The notes beneath the pieces were generated by a model. The model had not been told where the DNA came from and made no database searches. It worked only from the letters and a program-made list of their open reading frames with translations. Source: Methanolapillus africanus (GTDB lineage: Archaea > Halobacteriota > Methanosarcinia > Methanosarcinales > Methanosarcinaceae). From it: a DNA stretch of 64,000 nt. Made by a program: the position numbers and the translations under genes. Below, piece after piece: positions 35,290 to 43,649 of the stretch. The stretch lies in the NCBI RefSeq assembly GCF_032714475.1, contig NZ_JAWDKD010000003.1, positions 62,001 to 126,000 of the forward strand, read 5' to 3'. Within the stretch, counting starts at the first letter, position 1; each line of letters opens with the position of its first letter.

Positions 35290-35679
35290 TTAATGCGTGT
35301 GCTTTGAGTTCATTGAATTCAATTTGATTTCGTCCCGAATGCATTTGATGTATTCGTTCACCATGCTTGTACACGTTTTTTCGATATCCGAAATCTCTTC
35401 CAAGGTGATGTTTTTCAAATGAATGCCGGCGGCAAACAGCGTCGTCTTTTTTGTTTCCTTACTGATGACGCGGGCGCCGTCCAAGGCGATTTGTTCTTCC
35501 CGGTGTCCGGGCGCGCTGATGACGGATGAATTGGCGATGTTCGTTTCATCGTCATAATAACCGAGAGCCACCGCTCCGATATGTTCTTCGCCGCCGGTCA
35601 GCAAAATAAGTGTATCATCGCCCACATACCTTTTTTCAAGGACCAATGTAATTCGGCCGATGGTTTTTATAATTTTCAT
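35290..35679 (-). CDS. LpdD-like prenylated-flavin-associated protein
   Basis: A 129-residue protein that resembles the LpdD (gallate decarboxylase subunit D) group: GGEEHIGAVALGYYDD near residues 29-44, SAPGHREEQIAL near 55-66, and FAAGIHLKNITLEEISDI near 82-99. LpdD proteins are thought to help UbiD-type decarboxylases with the prenylated flavin. Its position directly before ubiX on the same strand supports this. The HTH at the very end (NSKHTH) is just sequence, not a domain. The call is by pattern and context. Confidence 0.78.
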   Translation of the reverse strand: MKIIKTIGRITLVLEKRYVGDDTLILLTGGEEHIGAVALGYYDDETNIANSSVISAPGHREEQIALDGARVISKETKKTTLFAAGIHLKNITLEEISDIEKTCTSMVNEYIKCIRDEIKLNSMNSKHTH

Positions 35680-35828
35680 GAAATCACCTGGATTTTTATA
35701 TAATTTGTTGAATGAATTATATAAACGAAATATTAGGATAAAAATTTGATGTTCGGACTTGAAATTCCGTCCTCAATATTTTGTTCAATGTTTTATTCAA
35801 AATTTTATCCTTTCCATTATTTCATTGA

Positions 35829-36473
35829 TTATCTCGTCGTTTTCAAAATTTCAAATTCACAGGTTTCCGTATCGTAATTGTGAATGTCGCCCGTTTCCAG
35901 TTCAAAATACCAGGCGTGCAGGGAAAGCTTATCGTTGTCCACCCGCTGTGCAATCCACGGAAAAGTCATCAAATTTTCAAGCGACAGAATCATCGCCGCC
36001 TGCTCGCACACCTTGCATTGAATCTCAAACGGCTTTCCAACCATTTCTTTTTGAACGATTTCCTTGGCCGGCAGCGCGATGTCCATCCAGCTGTTGATAA
36101 ATTCGCTTTCAACTTCCTGCTCATCGTTTTCTGTCATCAGCAAATTAATGCCGCTGCAGGAAGAGTGCCCGAGAATAATGATATGTTCCACATTCAAGAA
36201 GCGGACCGCATATTCAATCGACGAGCTGACGCCGTGGAATTTGGTGTCGGGCTCATACGGCGGAATCAAATTTCCGACGACGCGAACCACAAAAAGGTCT
36301 CCCGGTTTGCAATCCGTCAAAATGGCCGGGTCGACGCGGGAATCCGAGCAGCCGACCACCAAAACTTTCGGCGTTTGCCGGAGACATAATTTTTCATACA
36401 AAAGGTCGTCCGATTCAAAAAAACGGCGGTGAAAGCGGCGAAAACCGCGGACTAATGTGTTTAAATCTTTCAT
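35829..36473 (-). CDS. Beta-class carbonic anhydrase
   Basis: A 214-residue cytoplasmic enzyme that interconverts CO2 and bicarbonate. The zinc ligands are Cys42 in VVGCSDSRVDP, His103 and Cys106 in ILGHSSCSGI, and the Asp44-Arg46 pair is conserved. FVVRVVGNLIPPY and GVSSSIEYAV are further family signatures. The N-terminal LVRGFRRFHRRFFES is typical of bacterial-type beta enzymes. In a methanogen it can supply CO2/bicarbonate for methanogenesis or carboxylases. Confidence 0.95.
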   Translation of the reverse strand: MKDLNTLVRGFRRFHRRFFESDDLLYEKLCLRQTPKVLVVGCSDSRVDPAILTDCKPGDLFVVRVVGNLIPPYEPDTKFHGVSSSIEYAVRFLNVEHIIILGHSSCSGINLLMTENDEQEVESEFINSWMDIALPAKEIVQKEMVGKPFEIQCKVCEQAAMILSLENLMTFPWIAQRVDNDKLSLHAWYFELETGDIHNYDTETCEFEILKTTR

Positions 36474-36581
36474 CGTCCCCCTCTAACGGCTAAGTCCTAT
36501 ATATATAACTCCGGTAAAATAAAAATAGCTGTCAAAGAAAATCAAAAAGTCAGTTCCATTTTTGAAAAATCGAATGAAAAG

Positions 36582-36613
36582 GTGTTGCTGTAACGCGCGC
36601 GCACGTGCCCGTC
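36582..36613 (-). repeat. GC element copy K
   Basis: On the minus strand reads gacgggcacgtgcgcgcg then cgttacagcaacac, between the divergent carbonic anhydrase and TatD genes. Confidence 0.7.
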
Positions 36614-36701
36614 AAAAACGAAAAAATGAACGGATGATACGAAAAACAGAAAGACCAAAGAAAAAGACAAAATTTAAAAAGACAAACCCCCTTCGACCAT
36701 T

Positions 36702-37547
36702 ATGAAATCTTCACTTCCGATTACTGACAACCACATTCACATTGACCTCGTCCGTGGAAAAGGACTGGCCGCTGTTTCCGAGTTCAAAAACGCCGGCGGA
36801 ACGCACATGTTTTTGGTGACGCTGCCGAGTTGGTATTTGGGCGTTTCCGTCAAAGAAAAAAACGATTACATTTCTGTTTTTGAAGAAACCATTCAAACGG
36901 CTGAAACGATACAAAAAGAAACCGGCGTCGTCGCGTTTCCGGTTCTCGGTATTCATCCGGTTGAAATCATGCACTTGTCGGAAGAAATCGGCGTCAAAAA
37001 CGCCGTTGACGTCATGTGCGGCGGTTTTGACATTGCCGCCCGGTATGTTTCGGAAGGCAAAGCGGTTGCCATTAAAAGCGGGCGCCCGCATTATCCGGTT
37101 TCCGATGAGATTTGGGACGCGTCCAACATTGTGATGTGCCACGCTTTTGAATTAGCAAAAGACCTCAAATGTGCCGTTCAGCTTCATGTTGAAGACATGA
37201 CGGCAGACAGTTTGGCAAGCATTGCGGCCCTTGCCAAAGCTTCTGGCCTTTCAACGGAAAAGGTTGTCAACCATCATGCAACGCCGCTCGTCGCCGAGGC
37301 GGAAAAAGTCGGTATTTTTCCGAGCGTGACGTCCGGTAAAGATTCCATTGAAACGGCATTGGAACAAGGATCCCGGTTTTTGATGGAAACAGATTATGTG
37401 GATGATCCGCAACGTCCGGGTTTTGTTCTCGGACCAAAAACCGTGCCGCGGAAAACCAAAAAATTGATTGAAATTTATGGCGAAGAGCCGTTTTGGAAAA
37501 TTCATCAAGAAAACCCGGGCCGGATTTACGATGTGGACATTGAATAA
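36702..37547 (+). CDS. TatD family metal-dependent hydrolase
   Basis: A 281-residue amidohydrolase-superfamily barrel. The first metal motif is TDNHIHIDL near residue 7, followed by GIHPVEIMHL (about 84-93), HVEDMT near 163, NHHATPLV near 187 and MLMETDYVDDP-like FLMETDYVDDPQRPG near 226 with the final aspartate. Archaeal proteins of this group are annotated as TatD DNase relatives, but their substrate is not established. It is monocistronic. Confidence 0.88.
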   Translation: MKSSLPITDNHIHIDLVRGKGLAAVSEFKNAGGTHMFLVTLPSWYLGVSVKEKNDYISVFEETIQTAETIQKETGVVAFPVLGIHPVEIMHLSEEIGVKNAVDVMCGGFDIAARYVSEGKAVAIKSGRPHYPVSDEIWDASNIVMCHAFELAKDLKCAVQLHVEDMTADSLASIAALAKASGLSTEKVVNHHATPLVAEAEKVGIFPSVTSGKDSIETALEQGSRFLMETDYVDDPQRPGFVLGPKTVPRKTKKLIEIYGEEPFWKIHQENPGRIYDVDIE

Positions 37548-37608
37548 AGATGGGCGTTGTTTTTGATTTACAGTTTGTATCTGCTTTTCTAACAATACAG
37601 GTTTTTCC

Positions 37609-37699
37609 AAAAATTCCGTCGCTTCGCTAGGAATTTTTCAAGGGCGGTGGGATCCCGAATTGGCGAAGTTCGCTTCGCGAACGGCTCCTTCCGGTCGCA
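37609..37699 (+). repeat. Two-hairpin element, copy 2
   Basis: Same order as at 33792: AAAAATTCCGTCGCTTCGC, GGAATTTTTCAAGGGCGG, then GTTCGCTTCGCGAACGGCTC and GGTCGC. Here it abuts array 5 directly. Confidence 0.8.
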
Positions 37700-38055
37700 G
37701 CAATACAGTCTTTTCCTGATCCGATTTTGCAGCAATTGTTTCCAACAATACAGGTTTTTCCTGATCCGTTTTGTAGCAACCGTTTTCAACAATACAGTTT
37801 TTTCCTGATCCGATTTTGCAGCATTTGTTTCCAACAATACAGGTTTTTTCTGATCCGTTTTACAGCAGCTGTTTCTAACAATACAGTCTTTTCTGATCCG
37901 GTTTTCAGCAACTATTTCCAACAATACAGTCTTTTTCTGATCCGTTTTACAGCAGCTGTTTCTAACAATACAGTTTTTTCCTGATCCGGTTCAGTAACCG
38001 TTTCCAACAATACACACATTGCTTTGCTCATTTTTGTATCTGAAGTTTCCGACTG
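37700..38055. repeat. Tandem array 5, about 43-44 bp units
   Basis: About eight units of the type ccaacaatacaggttttt then cctgatccgttttgcagcaa and tgttt. The unit is longer than in arrays 1, 2 and 4 but shares CAACAATACAG with arrays 3 and 7. Open frames across it are products of the repeat period. Confidence 0.85.
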
Positions 38056-38076
38056 CATCTTCCCGCTCTGCGATAT

Positions 38077-38111
38077 CCGCTTAAACAGACGCAAAGCGTC
38101 TGTTTAAGCGG
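38077..38111. repeat. Array-associated hairpin, copy 5
   Basis: Perfect inverted repeat CCGCTTAAACAGACGC and complement with loop AAA, identical to copy 3. The outer flank GATGGTTTG is on the right, the array on the left. Confidence 0.85.
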
Positions 38112-38209
38112 GATGGTTTGTTTGATACAAAAAGGAACACGAAAGATTCGCTTACTTGATTCAAAAAGAAAAATCGAGGAATCTTTTCGCTTGACGCCAA
38201 AATGAAAAA

Positions 38210-38243
38210 GTGTCGCCGTAACGCGCGCGCATGCCGCCCGCCA
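38210..38243 (-). repeat. GC element copy L
   Basis: On the minus strand reads ggcgggcggcatgcgcgcg then cgttacggcgacac, downstream of the peroxiredoxin gene. A consensus-like copy that points to hairpin copy 5, 99 bases away. Confidence 0.77.
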
Positions 38244-38285
38244 AAAAATAAAAAAAGAATCGGAAAAGAATTTCCGATTACAAAT

Positions 38286-39008
38286 TCAGTCGCACTTTTT
38301 GGTCACAAGGAACCAAGAAGCGCAGTTTTTGGTGCTGTCGGACTTCCAGCCGTCCCGTTCTTGGGCTTCCTTGAAGGTCGACGGCGCGCCCATGACGACA
38401 TCGTCTCCGGGCTGCCAGTTGGCCGGCGTTGACACGTTGTCGGCGGCATTTTTCTGAAGCGCTTGGAGAAGGCGTTTGATTTCTTCCATGTTGCGTCCGG
38501 CCGACATCGGATAGTAAAGGATGGCTTTCACTTTGGCTTTCGGGTCGATGATGAAAACCGCGCGAACGGCCTTTGTGTCGGAGGCACCGGGCTGGAGCAT
38601 GCCGTATTTTTTGGCGACTTCCATCTTAATGTCGGCAATGACCGGGAATTTCACTTCCACGCCTTTTGAACCCTTGTATTCGATGTTGTCTTTGATTTCC
38701 TTGAGCCACGCGATGTGAGACGTGATGCTGTCGATGGAAAGACCGATAAGCTCGGCGTTGAGTTTGGAGAAGTCGTCCGCCATTTTCGCAAAAGTAATAA
38801 ATTCGGTGGTACACACCGGGGTGAAGTCAGCCGGATGGCTGAATAAAATGACCCATTTTCCCTTGTAATCTTCCGGGAAGTTCATCGGGCCGTTCGTCGT
38901 GTCTGCTTTAAAAGCCGGGGCGTCGTCGCCGATTAACGGGAGCGAAACGCCGCTGCAGCTGCATCCGCAACCGCAATCACATTTATTTTCTTCTGTCATT
39001 TTTGTCAC
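38286..39008 (-). CDS. Peroxiredoxin (Prx6/AhpC type) with cysteine-rich N-terminus
   Basis: A 240-residue thiol peroxidase that reduces hydrogen peroxide and alkyl peroxides. The peroxidatic cysteine is in HPADFTPVCTTEF, and the C-terminal half has RAVFIIDPKAKVKAI and the archaeal Prx6 tail with a further cysteine (KNCASWFLVTKKCD). Before the family start there is a metal-ligand-like stretch CDCGCGCSC (residues 8-16), an unusual addition that might bind a metal. The ATG at 38999 (MTEENK) is an alternative to 39008. It is one of the few oxygen-defence genes here, with the rhodanese and thioredoxin. Confidence 0.92.
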   Translation of the reverse strand: MTKMTEENKCDCGCGCSCSGVSLPLIGDDAPAFKADTTNGPMNFPEDYKGKWVILFSHPADFTPVCTTEFITFAKMADDFSKLNAELIGLSIDSITSHIAWLKEIKDNIEYKGSKGVEVKFPVIADIKMEVAKKYGMLQPGASDTKAVRAVFIIDPKAKVKAILYYPMSAGRNMEEIKRLLQALQKNAADNVSTPANWQPGDDVVMGAPSTFKEAQERDGWKSDSTKNCASWFLVTKKCD

Positions 39009-39249
39009 CTGATTATTTTGGGTGTCGTTTTTTTAATAAAGTATAATCTCTTGAATTTTATTTAAATCTTTTTATTAAAATTATTTAACATTTACTGAAC
39101 ATACTCCGACAGTCCTCTTTATCCTCTTAATGCTGCTCATGTTGTCGTTTTCAAAAATGATTTCCTTTCATATATATGTTTTTCGATTTTGAAAAAATAA
39201 AAATCTTTAACAACAAAGCCAATTGCTGTTTAATATTGGAGATGATCAA

Positions 39250-40221
39250 ATGTCCTTTCATTTTTCAAAAAACATGTTTGCATCTGTTCACCGATTCACC
39301 GGTGAGCTTTATCATGGAACAACTAAAGAAAATGCAGCGAAAATTCTTCAAGATAATTTTACAGTTTCAACCAAAAGCTCATTACATTTAGGAAAAGGCG
39401 TTTATTTTTTTGACAACGAAATGTACGCCGTTTGGTGGATGATCCGCGGCGATATTTCAAAAAAAATTGAAACGATTGCCTGCGAAAAAAATGCTGAGTC
39501 TGATATTGACTCTGACTTTTGCCGTGAAATTCACAAATATTTTGAAATGAAATTTGGTGTTATATCCGTTGTTTTTCAAGATATTCGATATTTGGATTTA
39601 GATAATCCAAAAAACAAAGAAATTGTCGCCAAAGCTTATAAAAAATTCCAACAAAAAAATGAAATGAAAACCGAGTTAAAAGATTTTTCGATTTATGACT
39701 ATTTATATGATCATTCAGCTGTCATGAATCAATATGATATGTTTGTTTTAACAACAAATTTCTATAAGTTTGGAAATCGCCATGATTTAAATCGGTTTCA
39801 TTTGGATATGCCTTATAAAATTTATTGCGTCAAAAACACCGGACTGTTCCAAAATAAGACTAAAGTTTATATATCACTAGAAATTATCCGTAAATGTCTT
39901 AAATTTATGATTCTAAAAGAGAAAATTTATGGGAAAAGGAGGCGGACAAAAATGGAAAATGTAAAAAATGAAATCCATGAAACGACTGGTCAATATCGGA
40001 TCAAAGCAGAATCAGAAGAAGACGTTTTGGGAGAGGATTTTCTCCAAGAAGTTCAGGAATTACTGGACAATATGACGTTGGAAGAATTCTATCGCGTATT
40101 GGATGAATACGGTAACAGTGATGATGACGTCCCGTACGGTCCCTTCTTTATGAGCTGTGCCGATTATGAAAGACTCAAAGGTAAAGATCCGGCCGAAATT
40201 GTGAAAGAACTGGGTTGGTAA
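39250..40221 (+). CDS. ADP-ribosyltransferase-like protein fused to acidic C-terminal region
   Basis: A 323-residue protein. The N-terminal part resembles the PARP/DUF3990-like ADP-ribosyltransferase fold: LYHGTTKENAAKILQDNF (YHGT at 21-24) and LGKGVYFFDNEMYAVWW (Y52). Middle residues 70-225 are not recognised. Residues 235-323 are acidic (ESEEDVLGEDFLQEVQELLDN) and separate in character. Met235 at 39952 is preceded by AAGGAGG (39936-39942) at good spacing, so a 89-residue protein could also be translated on its own from the same message. The main start has GGAGATGATCAA upstream. Composition is AT-rich compared with neighbours, which suggests acquisition. A toxin-immunity pair that has become fused is a possible reading. 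Confidence 0.65.
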   Translation: MSFHFSKNMFASVHRFTGELYHGTTKENAAKILQDNFTVSTKSSLHLGKGVYFFDNEMYAVWWMIRGDISKKIETIACEKNAESDIDSDFCREIHKYFEMKFGVISVVFQDIRYLDLDNPKNKEIVAKAYKKFQQKNEMKTELKDFSIYDYLYDHSAVMNQYDMFVLTTNFYKFGNRHDLNRFHLDMPYKIYCVKNTGLFQNKTKVYISLEIIRKCLKFMILKEKIYGKRRRTKMENVKNEIHETTGQYRIKAESEEDVLGEDFLQEVQELLDNMTLEEFYRVLDEYGNSDDDVPYGPFFMSCADYERLKGKDPAEIVKELGW

Positions 40222-40535
40222 TTTACCAACCGTTCAAACCATTAAACTGTTCAGTCCGATTTTGTCATCCGGTCCGCAGCATCATGATCAATTAAAATTG
40301 AATCCTGAAACCAAATAAATTCAAACTGAACTAAATAAATCTAAATTTATTTTTATAATTTAATTTTTTCTTTTTTTATTTTTATAATATTAATCTTTCC
40401 TTTGAGTTTATATAGAAAAAAGTCCTATTATATACCGTAGCGATTTTTCTTTTTCTCTTTTTGCGAATTCCAGAAATCATATCGCTCCTTGGCTGTTACA
40501 GCCCACAAAACGAAAAACAGAGGTTCTTTAAATTT
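40222..40535. promoter_or_regulatory. metV upstream region
   Basis: AT-rich region with TATA-like stretches TTTATATAGAAA near 40408 and TATTATATACC near 40426, then a ribosome binding site GAGGT at 40520. No gene is supported; the metV frame is open from 40461 but the family start is at 40536. Confidence 0.45.
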
Positions 40536-41147
40536 ATGATTATTACGAAAGCGAAGCCGATTGATGAGATTTTGCCGTTCTTGGACGGAAAAGAACGGAT
40601 CTTCATCATCGGATGTAACGTCTGCGCGGCGAAAATGAAAACCGGCGGTGAGCCGGAGGTTTTGGCCCTCTCAGATTATCTCACGGGCGCCGGCTATCAT
40701 GTCATTGGCTGGGCTCTTCCGACCGCTGCTTGCAGCGTCCGCTCCTTCGATTCTTTGGCGGAAAAAAACAACAAAATAAAAGAAGCCGACTGCATTTTGG
40801 TTATGGGCTGCGGCAGCGGCACATCCGTTATCGGATCTTTAATCGATGTTCCGGTGACCGGCACCAATAACACTTTGTCCCTCGGCGGACAAATCGGGTC
40901 CGCGTCCATCGACCATTTGTGTACGCTTTGCGGCGACTGCAACATTGGCGATTACAGCGGTATTTGCCCGAACGCCTGCTGTCCGAAATCTCAGATCAAC
41001 GGTCCGTGCGGCGGGTCCAAGAACGGAAAATGTGAAGTGTCCAAGACGAGCGAATGCGTTTGGTACTTGATTGAAAAAAAGATGGATACGCTTCATACGC
41101 TTCCGATTTTGACGAAAATTAAACCGCCGAAAGACCATTCTCTTTAA
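40536..41147 (+). CDS. metV: Methylenetetrahydrofolate reductase C-terminal-domain protein (MetV)
   Basis: A 203-residue cysteine-rich protein of the MetV type, the small zinc/iron-sulfur partner of MetF. It has IIGCNVCAAKMKTGG near residue 25, VMGCGSGTSV near 88 and a C-terminal cluster region LCTLCGDCNIGDYSGICP then NACCPKSQINGPCGG. MetV can feed electrons to MetF. It is followed 69 bases later by metF on the same strand. Start at 40536 chosen for the upstream GAGGT. Confidence 0.9.
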   Translation: MIITKAKPIDEILPFLDGKERIFIIGCNVCAAKMKTGGEPEVLALSDYLTGAGYHVIGWALPTAACSVRSFDSLAEKNNKIKEADCILVMGCGSGTSVIGSLIDVPVTGTNNTLSLGGQIGSASIDHLCTLCGDCNIGDYSGICPNACCPKSQINGPCGGSKNGKCEVSKTSECVWYLIEKKMDTLHTLPILTKIKPPKDHSL

Positions 41148-41216
41148 GCGGCTTGTTTCTCATATTTTTAAATTTTTGTTTTGATTACTCTTCAACAACA
41201 ACTTTGGTTGACGTCC

Positions 41217-42098
41217 ATGGTCTTAAAAAGCAAATTTCATGAAAAACTCCTTTCGGATCAATTCCTCATTACCGGCGAGGTTTCACCGCCGAAAGGCACT
41301 GATGTTTCCGCGCCGCTCAAAAACGCGGAACTGATTCATACGTTTGCGGACGCCATCAACGTAACCGACAACCAGTGCGCCACAATGCACATGTCGTCTT
41401 TGGCTTTTTCCCGTCTGCTGGTTGAGAAAAACTACGAACCGATTATGCAGCTGACGTGCCGGGACCGGAACCGGATCGGTCTTCAGGCCGATTTGCTGGG
41501 CGCGTCCGCGCTCGGTATTTCGAATTTGTTGGTGATGAGCGGCGACCATCCGGCCACCGGCGACCATCCGAAAGCGAAAGCCGTTTACGATTTGGATTCC
41601 GTTCAATTGCTGAAAACCATCAGCCAAATGAAGGAAGGCGCCGACATGTCCGGCAGCCGGCTCAACAAAAGTCCGGCGTTTTGCGTCGGGGTTGTGTCCA
41701 ATGCCGATCCGAATGAACGCCTTCAATTGATGAAATTGGAGAAAAAATTGCTGTTTGACGTGGATTTTATTCAAACGCAAGCCATCTTCGATATCGAAAA
41801 ATTCAAGGAATTTTTGGAAAAAATCAACGTTTACGATATTCCGATTCTGGCCGGTATTATTCCGATCCGGTCGATCAAAATGGCCGACTATATGAACAAT
41901 CATATTCCCGGCATTTCCATTCCGGCCGACATTCGGGAACGGATTGAATGCGCCGAAAACCCGGAAGCAGAAGGAATACTCATTGCCGCCGAACTCATTT
42001 ACAAGTTAAAATCCATCTGCCGGGGCGTTCACATGATGCCGGTCGGACCGCACACCAACACCAAACTTGTTCTTCAAAAAGCCGGCGTTTTGGAGTGA
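41217..42098 (+). CDS. metF: 5,10-Methylenetetrahydrofolate reductase (MetF)
   Basis: A 293-residue FAD-dependent barrel that reduces methylene-tetrahydrofolate to methyl-tetrahydrofolate. It begins ITGEVSPPKGTDVSAPL (family E-x-x-P motif), has LTCRDRNRIGLQADLLGA with the flavin and folate residues, LLVMSGDHPATGDHPKA, and ILAGIIPIRSIK near the end. Tetrahydrofolate enzymes are known in Methanosarcina barkeri, so the pair can serve methionine synthesis beside the tetrahydrosarcinapterin pathway. I prefer the ATG at 41217 to the one at 41181. Confidence 0.93.
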   Translation: MVLKSKFHEKLLSDQFLITGEVSPPKGTDVSAPLKNAELIHTFADAINVTDNQCATMHMSSLAFSRLLVEKNYEPIMQLTCRDRNRIGLQADLLGASALGISNLLVMSGDHPATGDHPKAKAVYDLDSVQLLKTISQMKEGADMSGSRLNKSPAFCVGVVSNADPNERLQLMKLEKKLLFDVDFIQTQAIFDIEKFKEFLEKINVYDIPILAGIIPIRSIKMADYMNNHIPGISIPADIRERIECAENPEAEGILIAAELIYKLKSICRGVHMMPVGPHTNTKLVLQKAGVLE

Positions 42099-42202
42099 AC
42101 CTTTTTGAAATGAACCAACTTTTTAAAATAACCGTTTTTTCGCCGTCATTGTTTTAAAGTTGATTTGACGTTTCATTTGTTGTCATTTCTGTTTATTGTT
42201 CG

Positions 42203-42272
42203 TTTATTATTTATTCATCATTTGTTATTATTCATCATTTGTTATTATTCATCATTTGTTTGTTATTTGTCA
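42203..42272. repeat. Short tandem repeat between metF and cofE
   Basis: Three to four copies of tattattcatcatttgt in a row. A simple AT-rich repeat with no gene. Confidence 0.65.
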
Positions 42273-42326
42273 TGTGTTATTTCTTCAGTTTGGATTCAGA
42301 TTCCAATAATTAGGACTTGTTAAATT

Positions 42327-43118
42327 ATGCCTTTTGACGCCTCTTCCTCTTCAATTTCCCCGCTTATGATTTTCGGATTGAAGAGCGCTTTAATTCATCC
42401 GCACGATGATATTTTTAATATTTTATGTGATTCGCTCAACACGGCCGGATTGAATTTTGAAGACGGCGACGTCTTGGTCGTCGCCGAATCGGCTTTGGCT
42501 ACCGCTGAAAACCGGGTCGTTTCTTTAGATTCCGTTCGTCTCGGAGCCGTTGCCGAAAAGTATGCCGGTTTAACCGGGCTTGACGCGCGCGAAATCGAAT
42601 TGATTTTGCAGGAATCCGATGTCGTTTACGGCGGCGTTCACGGCGTTTTGCTGACGCTTCGGGACGGTCTCTTGTGTCCGAACGCCGGTATTGATAATTC
42701 AAACGCGCCGGACGGTTCCGTTATTTTGTATCCGGAAGATCCGTCGAAAAGCGCTCAACAGATTGTGAAATCTATTTTTCAAAAATTCGGTAAACAGGTC
42801 GGCGTGATTGTTGCGGACAGCCGAACGCAGCCGCTGCGTCTCGGATGTACGGGCGTTGCCATCGGCGCCGCCGGATTTGACGCCGTGACGGATAAACGGG
42901 GCGAAAAGGATTTGTTCGGAAAACCGCTTCATATTACACGCATTGCGGTTGCCGATATTTTAGCGTCCGCCGCCGAAGCGGTCATGGGCGAATGCGGTGA
43001 ATGTGTTCCGTTTGCCTTGGTCCGAAATTCGTTTGCCGTCATGAATCCGGAGGCCATCGGCGTGGAAACAATCCCGGCCGACGACTGTATGTATCTCGGT
43101 ATCTTGAAAAATAAATGA
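42327..43118 (+). CDS. cofE: Coenzyme F420-0:L-glutamate ligase
   Basis: A 263-residue CofE that adds the glutamate tail to F420-0 with GTP. F420 is the hydride carrier of methanogenesis. Signatures are the start IFGLKSALIHPHDDIFNIL, VVAESALATAENRVV, and ADSRTQPLRLGCTGVAIG followed by DKRGEKDLFG, where the metal- and GTP-binding acids lie. About 14 residues rich in serine precede the family start. It has no gene of the same path nearby. Confidence 0.94.
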   Translation: MPFDASSSSISPLMIFGLKSALIHPHDDIFNILCDSLNTAGLNFEDGDVLVVAESALATAENRVVSLDSVRLGAVAEKYAGLTGLDAREIELILQESDVVYGGVHGVLLTLRDGLLCPNAGIDNSNAPDGSVILYPEDPSKSAQQIVKSIFQKFGKQVGVIVADSRTQPLRLGCTGVAIGAAGFDAVTDKRGEKDLFGKPLHITRIAVADILASAAEAVMGECGECVPFALVRNSFAVMNPEAIGVETIPADDCMYLGILKNK

Positions 43119-43265
43119 ACTGTTAAAAAATACGCTGAAAACGAATCGAAACAAATCAAAAAGCAAAACGGATAACAGTCTAATTTCAAAAAAGTTTATC
43201 TATGATTAGTCTTTATTATTCATTATTATTTATAATAAAAAACATGAATCAAAAGGGTGGTAACG

Positions 43266-43532
43266 ATGAGTTTAGAATTAATTGATTTTTCAGCAACTTG
43301 GTGCGGTCCTTGCCGTATGCAAAAACCGATTCTTGATGAATTAGAGAAAAAGTATGCCGACAAAGTGAATTTCAGAGTCGTCGACATTGACGAATTGCCC
43401 GACATGGCTCGGGCATTCAATATTCATGCCGTTCCGACACTGGTTGTTTTGGTGGACGGCAAAGAAGTCAGCCGCTTCGTCGGTGTTTCATCCAAGGAAA
43501 AATTAGAAACCGAAATTGGAAAGTATCTTTAA
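43266..43532 (+). CDS. trx: Thioredoxin
   Basis: An 88-residue thioredoxin, shorter than the usual 105 by lacking the first strand. The redox motif WCGPC is at residues 12-16, with the cis-proline in VPTLVVLVDG. It reduces cytoplasmic disulfides. The ATG at 43266 is preceded by AAGGGTGGTAACG; a GTG at 43257 is less likely. It is convergent with topA. Confidence 0.92.
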   Translation: MSLELIDFSATWCGPCRMQKPILDELEKKYADKVNFRVVDIDELPDMARAFNIHAVPTLVVLVDGKEVSRFVGVSSKEKLETEIGKYL

Positions 43533-43649
43533 TTTGATATTTTCCCGTTTTTACTTTTTTATTCCGGTCGGTTATTTTCTGATCTTTTTTGTTTTGTTAA
43601 AATCGCCGCCGCCTGTGTTTATGAATGCGGCCGCCGCTGCCGTCAAAAA

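Noticed and set aside
37727..37984. An open frame reading FPTIQVFPDPF-like repeats
   Set aside because: It follows the period of array 5 and has no ribosome binding site or similarity to a protein family.
38202..38432. Short frames with RNARAC or ARAYRP-like peptides at many sites
   Set aside because: They are translations of the GC element on one strand and occur in both orientations with no conserved start.
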